Source: Streptomyces maremycinicus (GTDB lineage Bacteria; Actinomycetota; Actinomycetes; Streptomycetales; Streptomycetaceae). From it: a stretch of 64,000 bases of DNA. A model generated the notes under the pieces. It was not told the origin of the DNA. It saw only the letters and a list, made by a program, of their open reading frames with translations, and did no database searches. Positions 42,440-52,084 of this stretch are shown here, piece after piece (the stretch's first letter is position 1; each line of letters starts with the position of its first letter). The stretch is taken from NCBI RefSeq assembly GCF_001184025.1, contig NZ_BBYG01000015.1, positions 372,001-436,000 of the forward strand. The letters are read 5' to 3'. Both the position numbers and the translations under genes were made by a program.

Positions 42440-43665
42440 CCGCACCCGTCGTCCCGACGCGCACCTCCGCCGATCTGATCCGCGCCGAGGAGCCCGTCCT
42501 CGCGCACAACTACCATCCGCTGCCCGTGGTCGTCGCGAGCGCCGAGGGCGCCTGGGTGCGGGACGTCGAGGGCCGCCGCTACCTCGACATGCTGGCCGGC
42601 TACTCGGCGCTCAACTTCGGCCACCGGCATCCACTGCTGATCGAAGCGGCCCACCGCCAGCTGGACCGTCTCACCCTCACCTCCCGCGCCTTCCACAACG
42701 ACCGGCTCGCCGGCTTCGCAGAGCGGCTCGCGGCGCTGACCGGCCTGGACATGGTCCTGCCGATGAACACGGGCGCGGAGGCGGTCGAGAGCGGCATCAA
42801 GGTGGCCCGCAAGTGGGCGTACGAGGTCAAGGGCGTGCCCGCCGACCGGGCGACGATCGTGGTGGCCGCCGACAACTTCCACGGCCGTACGACGACGATC
42901 GTGAGCTTCTCCACGGACGAGACGGCGCGGGCGGGCTTCGGGCCGTTCACCCCGGGCTTCCGGATCGTGCCGTACAACGACCTGGCGGCGCTGGAGGCGG
43001 CCGTCGACGAGACGACGGCGGCGGTGCTGATCGAGCCGATCCAGGGCGAGGCGGGGGTCGTCATCCCCGACGACGGCTATCTGGCCGGGGTGCGGGAGCT
43101 GACCCGCCGCGAGAACTGCCTGTTCGTCGCGGACGAGATCCAGTCCGGGCTCGGCCGGACCGGGCGCACGCTCGCCGTGGAGCACGAGGGGGTCGTTCCC
43201 GACGTGCTGCTGCTCGGCAAGGCGCTGGGCGGCGGGATCGTGCCGGTGTCGGCGGTGGTGGCCCGGCGGGAGGTGCTGTCGGTGCTGCGGCCGGGCGAGC
43301 ACGGTTCGACGTTCGGCGGCAACCCGCTGGCCGCCGCGGTGGGCACGGCGGTGGTGGAACTGCTGGAGACGGGTGAGTTCCAGCGCCGGGCGACCGAGTT
43401 GGGCGCGGTCCTGCGGGACGGGCTGACCGGGCTGGTCGGCAAGGGCGTCGTCGGCTTCCGGGCGCGCGGGCTGTGGGCCGGTGTCGACGTCGACCCGGCG
43501 CTGGGCACCGGCCGCGAGGTGAGCGAGCGCCTCATGCGCGAGGGCGTCCTGGTCAAGGACACCCACGGCTCGACCATCCGGCTGGCGCCGCCGCTGACCA
43601 TCACCGGCGAGGAACTGACCTCGGCGCTGGCCACCTTGGAGGGCGTGCTGAGGCGGGACTCCTGA
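42436..43665 (+). CDS. rocD: Ornithine aminotransferase
   Basis: 409 aa, fold-type I PLP enzyme overlapping the preceding gene by 4 bases. PLP Lys262 in LLLGKALGGG, substrate/PLP residues in LPMNTGAEAVESG and GEHGSTFGGNPLAA. Conserved YSALNFGHRHP near residue 55 is typical of ornithine:2-oxoacid delta-transaminase, which yields glutamate-5-semialdehyde. It would complete arginine or ornithine breakdown after the upstream enzyme. AsnC-type control is suggested by the upstream operators. Confidence 0.92.
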   Translation: MTAPVVPTRTSADLIRAEEPVLAHNYHPLPVVVASAEGAWVRDVEGRRYLDMLAGYSALNFGHRHPLLIEAAHRQLDRLTLTSRAFHNDRLAGFAERLAALTGLDMVLPMNTGAEAVESGIKVARKWAYEVKGVPADRATIVVAADNFHGRTTTIVSFSTDETARAGFGPFTPGFRIVPYNDLAALEAAVDETTAAVLIEPIQGEAGVVIPDDGYLAGVRELTRRENCLFVADEIQSGLGRTGRTLAVEHEGVVPDVLLLGKALGGGIVPVSAVVARREVLSVLRPGEHGSTFGGNPLAAAVGTAVVELLETGEFQRRATELGAVLRDGLTGLVGKGVVGFRARGLWAGVDVDPALGTGREVSERLMREGVLVKDTHGSTIRLAPPLTITGEELTSALATLEGVLRRDS

Positions 43666-43775
43666 GGGACGCGCCCCGCGCGGGGCGCGGACTCCCGGCC
43701 GCGCCGGCGCGCGGAACCCGTCTCCCGGGTGGCTCCGCCGCTGTCGTGCAGGCAGGGTGAGGATTGAGTCAGGAG

Positions 43776-43787
43776 GTGGTAGACCAC
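43776..43787. promoter_or_regulatory. Perfect palindrome GTGGT-AG-ACCAC
   Basis: It lies 24 bases upstream of the phosphatase GTG. It resembles a shortened version of the DasR/GntR-type site but lacks two central bases, so the regulator is unclear. Low-information site; could be chance. Confidence 0.3.
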
Positions 43788-43810
43788 TCTCAGCGACAGA
43801 GAGGTCGGCC

Positions 43811-46276
43811 GTGGGCACACACGACGAGGACGACGTCGCCCGCCGGTGGTTCGACGTGGCGGACACCGCCCCCCTGCTGCTGGACGCGCGGGGGGTGGTG
43901 ACGAGCTGGACCAGGGACGCCGAGCGCCTGCTGGGATTTCCGGCCGCCGAGGCGGTGGGCGAGGGCCTGGCGGGGCTGCTCGCCCCCGAGGAAGCCGGAC
44001 GGTTGCCGTACGTCCTGGAGCGGTGCCGTCGGGACGGCGGCTGGGCGGGGCTGCTGTCGGCCCGCCGCCGGGACGGGCGGCCGGTGCCGGTCATGGCGCG
44101 GATCACCTCGGCCGACGAGCCCGGCGGCAGCGCGCGCTGGCTGGTGCTGCTGAACGAGATGGCGGACGCACCGGGCTGGGACATGAGCCGCGCGGTGCTG
44201 GAGCAGATGATCGGAGGCTCCCCGATCGGCATCGCGATGGTCGACACCGACCTGCGTTGCGTGTGGTCGAACGCGGCCCTGGCCCAGTTCGGCGGCGGCC
44301 GGCCCGAGGACCGGCTGGGGATGCGGCTGGCCGAGGTCCAGCCGGGGCTGGACTCCGAGGCGATCGAGGCGCAGATGCGGCGGGTGCTGGCGACCGGCGA
44401 GCCCGTCCTCGGCTACGAGCTCGTGGGGCGGGTACGGGCGGCGCCGCACCGCGAGACGGCGCACATGCTGTCGTTCACGCGCCTGGAGGACGACCACGGC
44501 GACCCGATGGGCGTCTACTACACGGTCGTGGACATGACCGAGCGGCACCGGGCCCGGCAGCGGCTCGCGCTGCTCGACCGGGCCGGCCGGCGCATCGGTC
44601 GCAGTCTGGACATCGCCCGGACCGCCCAGGAGCTGGCGGACGTGTCGGTGCCGGGCTTCGCCGACCTCGTCACCGTGGACCTGCTGGAGCCGGTGCTGCG
44701 GGGCGCGGAGCCCTCGCCCGCCCAGGTCCCGGACGGTACGGACGGCTCCGTCACCCTGCGCAGGGCGGGCCGGCGGTCGGCCGGCGGTCCCGGGGACACG
44801 ACGGGCACCCGCGAGGTCGTGCACCGGGCCGGCTCGCCCGCGGTGCGCTGTCTGGTCGGCGGGCGGCCCTGGCGGGTCGAGCGCCTCGACCCGCTGGACC
44901 CGCTCGATCCGTTCACCGCGCGGTGGGTCGCCGCAGTGCCCGCCGGGACCGAGCCGCCCAGCGCCCTGATCGTGCCGGTCCGGGCGCGTGGCGTCACCCT
45001 CGGCGTCGTCACCTTCCTGCGCCGGCACCGCAACGAGCCGTTCGGCGAGGACGATCTGGTCCTCGCCGAGGACCTGGTCTCCCGGGCGGCCGTCTGCGTG
45101 GACAACGCCCGTCGCTACACGCGCGAGCGGGACGCGGCCCTGGTGCTCCAGCGCAATCTGCTCCCCCGCCGGCTGCCCGAGCAGGACGCGGTCGAAGTGG
45201 CCGCCTGCTACCGGCCGGCCGACGAGCTGACCGGCCTCGGCGGCGACTGGTACGACCTGATCCCGCTGTCGGGGGCGCGGGTGGCGCTGGTGGTCGGCGA
45301 GGTGCCCGGGCACGGCATCGACGCCGCGGCGGCCATGGGGCGCCTGCGGACCGCCGTACGCACCCTCGCCGCCCTGGACCTGCCCCCGGAGGAGATCCTC
45401 GCGCACCTCGACGACCTGGTCACCCGCATGGACGACGAGGAAGGCGTGGCGGCCGAGACGGAGCCGCCGGAGCCGTGGACGGACGGGGCCCGGACGGTGG
45501 GCGCCGCCTGCGTGTACGTCGTCTACGACCCCGTCGACGGACGGTGTGTGATGGCCGCCGCCGGTCACCCCGCCCCGGCCGTCGTCCTGCCGGACGGCAC
45601 CGTCACGTTCGTCGAGCTGCCCCAGGGGCCGCCGCTCGGCGTGGGCGGAACGCCGTTCGAGTCGGCCGAGGTGACCCTGCCGGAGGGCAGCACGCTGGCG
45701 CTGCACACGGACGGTCTGCTGGCCCGGGGCGAGCGGTGGGCGCTGGACACCGACCGGGAACGGCTGCGGCGGGCGCTGGAGCAGTCGGCGGACACGCTCG
45801 AGCTGCGCTGCGGGACGGTGATCGACGCCCTGGTCCCGGCGCGTCCGTACGACGACGTGGCCCTGCTGATGGCCCGGACCCGGCGGCTGCCCGCGGACCG
45901 GGTCGCGGACTGGGAGCTGCCCGCCGACCCGGCGGCGGTGGCCGAGGCCCGCAAGACGGCGAGCCGCCGGCTGGCGGAGTGGGGGCTCACGGAGCTGTCG
46001 TTCACCACCGAGCTGGTCGTGAGCGAGCTGGTCACCAACGCCATCCGGTACGCATCGGGACCGATCCGGCTGCGGCTGATCCGTGAGCGCACCCTGGTGT
46101 GCGAGGTCTTCGACGGCGGCACCACCGCGCCGCATCTGCGCCATCCGCGCGCCACCGACGAGGGCGGCCGGGGGCTGCTGCTGGTCTCGCAGGTCACGCA
46201 GCGGTGGGGCACCCGCTTTCTCCCCGAGGGCAAGATCATCTGGGCCGAGCAGTCCCTCACGGATCCCGACGGGTGA
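43811..46276 (+). CDS. PAS/GAF-regulated SpoIIE-type protein phosphatase with C-terminal ATPase
   Basis: 821 aa. PAS domains at about 10-120 and 125-245, a GAF region at 255-435, a PP2C/SpoIIE phosphatase at 450-670 and a HATPase_c_2 (anti-sigma kinase-like) domain at 690-815 with ELVVSELVTNAIRYA and EGGRGLLLVSQV. Metal residues: GGDWYD at 477-482 and DDVALL near 683 are conserved, but the middle motif, normally GDVxGHG, reads GEVPGHG at 496-502 (Asp to Glu). Both kinase-like and phosphatase modules suggest it switches a STAS anti-anti-sigma partner. Start chosen on GAGAGG nearby; an in-frame GTG at 43757 is possible. Confidence 0.87.
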   Translation: MGTHDEDDVARRWFDVADTAPLLLDARGVVTSWTRDAERLLGFPAAEAVGEGLAGLLAPEEAGRLPYVLERCRRDGGWAGLLSARRRDGRPVPVMARITSADEPGGSARWLVLLNEMADAPGWDMSRAVLEQMIGGSPIGIAMVDTDLRCVWSNAALAQFGGGRPEDRLGMRLAEVQPGLDSEAIEAQMRRVLATGEPVLGYELVGRVRAAPHRETAHMLSFTRLEDDHGDPMGVYYTVVDMTERHRARQRLALLDRAGRRIGRSLDIARTAQELADVSVPGFADLVTVDLLEPVLRGAEPSPAQVPDGTDGSVTLRRAGRRSAGGPGDTTGTREVVHRAGSPAVRCLVGGRPWRVERLDPLDPLDPFTARWVAAVPAGTEPPSALIVPVRARGVTLGVVTFLRRHRNEPFGEDDLVLAEDLVSRAAVCVDNARRYTRERDAALVLQRNLLPRRLPEQDAVEVAACYRPADELTGLGGDWYDLIPLSGARVALVVGEVPGHGIDAAAAMGRLRTAVRTLAALDLPPEEILAHLDDLVTRMDDEEGVAAETEPPEPWTDGARTVGAACVYVVYDPVDGRCVMAAAGHPAPAVVLPDGTVTFVELPQGPPLGVGGTPFESAEVTLPEGSTLALHTDGLLARGERWALDTDRERLRRALEQSADTLELRCGTVIDALVPARPYDDVALLMARTRRLPADRVADWELPADPAAVAEARKTASRRLAEWGLTELSFTTELVVSELVTNAIRYASGPIRLRLIRERTLVCEVFDGGTTAPHLRHPRATDEGGRGLLLVSQVTQRWGTRFLPEGKIIWAEQSLTDPDG

Positions 46277-46357
46277 CCGGCCGCACGCAGCGGCTCGCCC
46301 ACCCATTCGTCGCATGACATGAGAAACTGGCGCAAGACCGGCGGATGGGGCGCGGCC

Positions 46358-47611
46358 ATGAACGACACGGCGATCGACTACGCGGCGGTGTTCCAGGCGC
46401 TGCCGGGCGCGGTGGCGCTGCTGACGCCGGAGCTGGTGTACGCGGACGCCAACCGGGAGTTCCTGCGCGTGTCCGGCCGCAAACGCGAGCAGCTCATCGG
46501 CCGGCACCTCTTCGAGGTCTTCCCCGACAACTCCGGCGACGGGGCCGCGAACGGCATGCGCAACCTGGAGGCGTCGCTGCACCGCGTCCTGGACACCGGC
46601 GAGCGGGAGTCCATGGCGCTCCAGCGGTACGACGTGGAGTCGGTCGAGCGGCCCGGCGAGTGGGACGAGCGCTACTGGAGCCCCGTCAACGCCCCCGTCC
46701 ACGGACCCGACGGCTCGGTGGTGCTGCTGGTGCACCGGGTCGAGGAGGTCACCGAGCTGATCCGGGCCCGCGGCCGTCGCGGGGCGGGCGGGAACGGGGC
46801 GCGCCACGGCATCCGGAGCCGCGTCCTGGAGGCCGAGCTGTACACCCGGGCCCGCGAGCTCCAGGAACTCAACGAGCGGCTGCGGCTGGCCCACGCCCGC
46901 GAGCGCGAGGTGGCCCTCGCCCTCCAGGAGGCGATGCTGCCGGCCGGCCGGCAGGTCGGACACCACCGGGCCGCGGTGCGCTACCGGCCGGCGGTCGGCG
47001 CGCTCAACGTGTGCGGGGACTGGTACGACCTGGTGGACCTCGTCGGCGGCAACCGCCTCGGCGTGTCGGTCGGCGACGTCGTCGGGCACGGGCTGGAGGC
47101 CGCCGGGGTGATGGGCCAGCTGCGCAGCGCGCTCAGCGCGACCTCCCGGGTCGCCGCGGGTCCGGCCGAGGCGCTGAACGTCCTCGGGCGGTACGCGCAT
47201 GTGGTGGACGGCGCCGAATCGGCCACCGCGGTGACCACCTTCATCGACTTCGACCACCGCACCATCACCTACAGCAGCGCCGGGCACCCGCCGCCCGTGC
47301 TGGTGCACGCCGACGGCCGGGTGGAGTTCCTCGACCGGGCGACCGACCCCCCGCTCGACGCGCGGCCCACGCCGGTGCGCCGGCCCCAGGCCCGCACCTC
47401 CTACGACAGCGGTGCCACCCTCGCCCTGTACACCGACGGGCTGGTGGAACGGCGGCACGAGGACATCGACACGGGGCTCGCCCGCCTCGCCGACGCCCTC
47501 GCCCGCCACCGGAAGGCGGACCCCGAGCCCCTCGCCGACGCCGTCCTGCTGGAACTGCTGCCGCCCGGGGGCGCGACCGACGACACGGCGCTGGTGATCG
47601 TACGGCTGTGA
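46358..47611 (+). CDS. PAS-domain SpoIIE-type protein phosphatase
   Basis: 417 aa from the ATG of MNDTAIDYAAV; an in-frame ATG 13 codons earlier exists. PAS domain at about 8-130 (LPGAVALLTPELVYADANREFL), a coiled-coil-like helix ELYTRARELQELNERLRLAHAR, then the PP2C/SpoIIE domain with intact metal motifs GDWYD, GDVVGHG and DDTALVIVRL. Likely dephosphorylates STAS antagonists, hence releases a sigma factor, in response to a PAS-sensed signal. Lies 81 bases after the larger phosphatase; the two may be partly redundant or antagonistic. Confidence 0.9.
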   Translation: MNDTAIDYAAVFQALPGAVALLTPELVYADANREFLRVSGRKREQLIGRHLFEVFPDNSGDGAANGMRNLEASLHRVLDTGERESMALQRYDVESVERPGEWDERYWSPVNAPVHGPDGSVVLLVHRVEEVTELIRARGRRGAGGNGARHGIRSRVLEAELYTRARELQELNERLRLAHAREREVALALQEAMLPAGRQVGHHRAAVRYRPAVGALNVCGDWYDLVDLVGGNRLGVSVGDVVGHGLEAAGVMGQLRSALSATSRVAAGPAEALNVLGRYAHVVDGAESATAVTTFIDFDHRTITYSSAGHPPPVLVHADGRVEFLDRATDPPLDARPTPVRRPQARTSYDSGATLALYTDGLVERRHEDIDTGLARLADALARHRKADPEPLADAVLLELLPPGGATDDTALVIVRL

Positions 47612-47964
47612 GGACCACCGCCGGCGATGCCCGGCGTCCGGGGAGCGCGACGGCGGCATGAGCCGCGCCGTGAAGTCCGTTCATCGCCGGGGGAGTTCGG
47701 GGCCGGGGGTGCCGCTCGGCGGCCGCGGCATCAAGACCGGCAAGCCGGGGCACCCGTCCCGGGGGCTGCGTCCTCGGCGGAGGTGACAACCGCTACGGTT
47801 GCGGCAAGATCCGTGGAGATTCGACGAGAAAGCGTTCGCGCGCGCCCGCCCGGCGGCCGCGCGATCGCCGCCCGGCGCTCCCTGCGGCTTGCTGCGGACC
47901 GTCCGGGAGCAGCACCCTGGTCAGGCGGCCGACCCGCCGATCCGCCGGAGTGAGGAGCGACCCC
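47612..47964. other. Intergenic stretch with no gene
   Basis: 353 bases after the phosphatase. No coding sequence or obvious RNA is recognisable; a patch around 47785-47805 (ACAACCGCTACGGTTGCGG) has inverted character (CCGCTACGG/GGTTGCGG) but is imperfect. Confidence 0.4.
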
Positions 47965-48699
47965 TTGTTCTACTACGTGCTCAAGTACGTCTTGCTGGGC
48001 CCCCTGCTGAGACTGGTCTTCCGACCGCGGATCGAAGGCCTCGAGCACGTTCCGGACTCGGGTGCGGCCATCGTCGCGGGGAACCACCTGTCGTTCTCGG
48101 ACCACTTCCTGATGCCCGCGATCCTCAAGCGCCGCATCACCTTCCTCGCGAAGGCCGAGTACTTCACGGGGCCCGGCATCAAGGGCCGGCTGACCGCGGC
48201 CTTCTTCCGCAGCGCGGGCCAGATCCCGGTGGACCGCTCCGGCAAGGAGGCCGGCCAGGCCGCCATCCGCGAGGGCCTCGGCGTGCTCGCCAAGGACGAA
48301 CTGCTCGGCATCTACCCGGAGGGCACCCGCTCGCACGACGGCCGCCTGTACAAGGGCAAGGTCGGCGTGGCGGTGATGGCCCTCCGCGCTCAGGTCCCCG
48401 TCATCCCCTGCGCGATGATCGGCACCTTCGAGGCACAGCCGCCCGGCAAGGTGATCCCGACCCTGCACCCGGTGGTGATCCGCTTCGGTGAGCCGCTCGA
48501 CTTCTCCCGCTACCTCGGTATGGAGAACGAGAAGGCGGTGCTGCGCGCGATCACCGACGAGATCATGTACGCGATCCTGACGCTGTCCGAGCAGGAGTAC
48601 GTGGACCAGTACGCGGCCGTCGCCAAGGCGGAGGAGGCCGCGGCGAAGGCGGCCAGGGCGGAGAAGGAACGCAGGTTCCCCCGGCTGCCGTCACGTTGA
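47965..48699 (+). CDS. 1-acyl-sn-glycerol-3-phosphate acyltransferase (PlsC-type)
   Basis: 244 aa from TTG (MFYYVLKYVLLGPLL), with GAGGAG eight bases upstream; the in-frame GTG at 47950 overlaps the region. The HX4D catalytic motif is NHLSFSDH and the glycerol-phosphate-binding block is EGTRSHDGRLYKG, both exact family signatures. N-terminal amphipathic helix marks peripheral membrane attachment. Acylates lysophosphatidate in phospholipid synthesis. C-terminal Ala/Lys/Glu-rich helix (AKAEEAAAKAARAEKERR) is an extension. Confidence 0.93.
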   Translation: MFYYVLKYVLLGPLLRLVFRPRIEGLEHVPDSGAAIVAGNHLSFSDHFLMPAILKRRITFLAKAEYFTGPGIKGRLTAAFFRSAGQIPVDRSGKEAGQAAIREGLGVLAKDELLGIYPEGTRSHDGRLYKGKVGVAVMALRAQVPVIPCAMIGTFEAQPPGKVIPTLHPVVIRFGEPLDFSRYLGMENEKAVLRAITDEIMYAILTLSEQEYVDQYAAVAKAEEAAAKAARAEKERRFPRLPSR

Positions 48700-48737
48700 C
48701 GGACCGTCATCACTCGACGCCCCGTCAGGAAGATGGA

Positions 48738-48767
48738 AAGGGCGGCCGGATCGCTCCGGCCGCCCTT
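48738..48767. terminator. Bidirectional terminator
   Basis: AAGGGCGGCCGG (48738-48749) and its exact complement at 48756-48767 form a 12-bp stem with a 6-base loop. It lies between the convergent acyltransferase and tap genes. Confidence 0.85.
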
Positions 48768-48787
48768 CGCTGTCCTACGGGGTGGTG

Positions 48788-50389
48788 CTACGGCTTGGGC
48801 GTGGCGTGCGGCGCGCAGGTCACGTCCGCGGAGTCCAGCTTGCCGGTGAGGAGGTAGGCGTCCACCCGCGAGTTGACGCAGGTGTTCACCAGGCCGGTGA
48901 CGCCGTGGGAGCCGGCGTCCTTCTCGGTGATCAGACGGGAGCCCTTGAAGCGCTTGTGCAGTTCGACGGCGCCCTCGTACGGGGTGGCCGCGTCATCCGT
49001 GGACTGCACGATGAGCACCTGCGGCAGGCCCTTGTGGGTCTTGACGTCCACCGGGGTCTGCTGCTGGACCGGCCAGAAGGCGCACGGCAGGTTCATCCAG
49101 GCGTTGGCCCAGGTCATGAACGGGTAGTCCTTGTGGAGCCGCGTGTTGTCGCTGTTCCACTTCCGCCAGCTGGTCGGCCACTTGGCGTCGGTGCACTCGA
49201 CGGCGGTGTAGACGGCGTTGCCGTTCTCCGAGGAGATGTTGCCGGCCGTGTCGGTCAGGTCCGGGGCGGCCGCGTCGACGATCGCCTGGGTGTCTCCCGC
49301 GAAGTACTTGCTGAAGACCGTGGCGACCGGGACCCACGAGGAGTCGTAGTACGGGGCGCTCTGGAAGAACGAGATCAGCTCGGCCGGGCCGACGATCCCG
49401 CCGATGGGGTTCTTCTTCGCGGTGGCGCGCAGTTCGAGCCACTTGGCCTGGACGGCGGCACGGGTGGTGCCGAGGTGGAAGGTGGCGTCATTGGCGGCGA
49501 CCCAGTCCTCCCAGTCCTTCCAGCGGCCCTCGAAGGCGACGTCCTGGTCGAGGTTGGCCTCGTACCAGATCTTCTCCCGGGAGGGGTTGACCACGCTGTC
49601 GACGACCATGCGGCGCACATGGCCCGGGAACATGGTGCCGTAGACCGCGCCGATGTAGGTGCCGTAGGAGACACCCAGGTAGTTGAGCTTCTTCTCGCCC
49701 AGTGCGGCCCGGATGACGTCCAGGTCGCGGACGGTGTTCGGGGTGGTCATCTGCGCCAGCACGGCCTTGCCGCTGCGCTCGGCGCACCCGTCCGCGTACT
49801 CACGGGCGAGCTTGATCTGGCCGAGCTTGTCGGCCTCGCTGTCCGGGACCGGGTCGGCCTTCGGCGCCTTGACGAACTCCTGCGGGTCGATGCAGGAGAT
49901 GGGCGCGGAGTGGCCGACACCGCGCGGGTCGAAGCCCACGAAGTCGTAGGCCTTCGCCACGTTGGTCCAGACGGGGGCCTTGGTGGTGACGCGGCGCGGG
50001 AAGCGCAGGCCCGAGCCGCCGGGACCGCCGGGGTTGTAGACGAGCGCGCCCTGGCGCTCCGCGGCCGTGCCCGTGTTGCCGATGCGGTCGACGGCCAGCT
50101 TGATCTGCTTGCCGTTCGGCTTGGCGTAGTCCAGCGGCACGGTGACCCAGCCGCACTGGATCGGCTTCTCCAGGCCCCAGTCGGCGGGACAGTCCTGCCA
50201 GTCGATGCCGGCCTTGCCGGCCCGCTCCGCCGCGAGCGCGGCACCGCGCGCCTCGCGGTCCTGGCCCGACCGGTCGCTCGTCGCGCTCGCCGTGGGCGCC
50301 GTGAAAGCGCCGGCGAGCATCGTCGCGGCGACGAGCACGCCTGCCGAGCCGAGCGCCGTGGTGCGCTTGTTGGGTCGTATGTCCTTCAA
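48788..50389 (-). CDS. tap: Secreted tripeptidyl aminopeptidase
   Basis: 533 aa. Signal peptide about 1-38 with hydrophobic core and a cleavage site near ASA. Alpha/beta hydrolase fold of the Tap family: GGPGGSG near residue 120, nucleophile Ser241 in LGVSYGTYIG, later Asp in VQSTDDAATP and His in DAGSHGVTG. Streptomyces Tap is an exported serine peptidase that removes N-terminal tripeptides from proteins; the length and start MKDIRPNKR match that group. Transcribed alone; the 118 bases upstream (50390-50507) hold no gene. Confidence 0.93.
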   Translation of the reverse strand: MKDIRPNKRTTALGSAGVLVAATMLAGAFTAPTASATSDRSGQDREARGAALAAERAGKAGIDWQDCPADWGLEKPIQCGWVTVPLDYAKPNGKQIKLAVDRIGNTGTAAERQGALVYNPGGPGGSGLRFPRRVTTKAPVWTNVAKAYDFVGFDPRGVGHSAPISCIDPQEFVKAPKADPVPDSEADKLGQIKLAREYADGCAERSGKAVLAQMTTPNTVRDLDVIRAALGEKKLNYLGVSYGTYIGAVYGTMFPGHVRRMVVDSVVNPSREKIWYEANLDQDVAFEGRWKDWEDWVAANDATFHLGTTRAAVQAKWLELRATAKKNPIGGIVGPAELISFFQSAPYYDSSWVPVATVFSKYFAGDTQAIVDAAAPDLTDTAGNISSENGNAVYTAVECTDAKWPTSWRKWNSDNTRLHKDYPFMTWANAWMNLPCAFWPVQQQTPVDVKTHKGLPQVLIVQSTDDAATPYEGAVELHKRFKGSRLITEKDAGSHGVTGLVNTCVNSRVDAYLLTGKLDSADVTCAPHATPKP

Positions 50390-50507
50390 GTGGGAACTCC
50401 CCCTACCTGGTTATGGCGGCAGAGGGATCCTCGCGGCTGTGAGGCACCTGAGAAAAGGTGTCGTTGACCTTCTTTGCCAATCCGATAACCGGAAAGTGAT
50501 GTACCGC

Positions 50508-51266
50508 TCACCGGATGTCGACATGGGTGAGCGCCTCGTCCAACGCCCGCCGCAGCCGCAGCGCGTCGGGCGCGACGGCGCTGACGAGGGTGGCGGGCCC
50601 GGCCAGCGGCATGACCCGGGCGTACTCGCCGACACTGCGTGCGGCCGTGGGCGCTCGATGGAACTCCGGGCGCACGACTACGAGTTGCCCCACCGCACGG
50701 TACCCCGCGAGGACGGCGGGCCCGTCCCAGCCGCCGGGTGCGCCGGGCCCGCAGGCCAGTTCCTGATCGAGGACGACCCGCCCCGCGACCCGCACGGTGA
50801 GCCGACTGGTCAGCCTCCCCGGCTCCTCCCCCACCCGGCCGAGCACCTGCTCCTCGCGCAGCACGAGCCGGGCGTCCGCCCCGAGGTCGGCCCGTGTGGT
50901 GACGAACAGGTCGCTTCCCTTGGCGGAGATCAACTGCTCGGGCATCCACCGGAGTTCGCCGCCGTCGGCGACCGCGAGACGGACGTCGTAGTGGGCCTCG
51001 TCCTTGGTCTGTCCGGGCAGGGCGATGGTGGCGGCCGCCGAACCGACGTGCAGCCGGGCGCCGTTGCCGACCTCGGCCTCGACGGCGAAGCGGTCGCCGC
51101 CGAGCGGTCCGCTCATCGCGCCGACGAGCAGCACGCGGGCCTCCTCGCCGGTGCCGCGGGTGCGCCGCAGGGCGAGCGGTCCGTCGCTCTCGAGGACGGG
51201 CAGGGCGGTGCCTCCGCGTCCGTCGGCCCTCGCCCCGATCCGCGCGGTCGCGTGCACTCCGCTCAT
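50508..51266 (-). CDS. ureD: Urease accessory protein UreD
   Basis: 252 aa, ATG start one base after the ureG stop. Conserved UreD features: GPLGGDRFAVEAEVG, KDEAHYDVRLAVADGGELRWMPEQLI and the LVVVRPEFHRAP end region. UreD is the scaffold that delivers the UreF-UreG nickel complex to apo-urease. Last gene of the minus-strand operon (ABCFGD order). Confidence 0.93.
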   Translation of the reverse strand: MSGVHATARIGARADGRGGTALPVLESDGPLALRRTRGTGEEARVLLVGAMSGPLGGDRFAVEAEVGNGARLHVGSAAATIALPGQTKDEAHYDVRLAVADGGELRWMPEQLISAKGSDLFVTTRADLGADARLVLREEQVLGRVGEEPGRLTSRLTVRVAGRVVLDQELACGPGAPGGWDGPAVLAGYRAVGQLVVVRPEFHRAPTAARSVGEYARVMPLAGPATLVSAVAPDALRLRRALDEALTHVDIR

Positions 51267-51267
51267 G

Positions 51268-51945
<678 letters not shown>

Positions 51946-52084
51946 AACGGCTCCTGTTCGCCCGGGCTGGGTGATGCAGCCCGTCCGGAGTTCGAGGACG
52001 AGGCCCGTTTCAGGGCCGAACGGGGTATGGGGGGGGCGGCGCCCCCGGGGTCGGGAACGGGAAGATGCGGCGGGGCGGGAATCC

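Noticed and set aside
43790..47659. Minus-strand open frame of 1289 codons opposite the phosphatases
   Set aside because: Sense strand carries intact PAS, GAF, PP2C and ATPase motifs; the antisense sequence has none and is Arg/Gly/Val-rich.
52040..52075. G-rich tract between ureG and ureF as a terminator
   Set aside because: The hairpin is short (GGGGGCGGCGCCCCC) and the genes belong to one conserved operon; at most it may dampen read-through.
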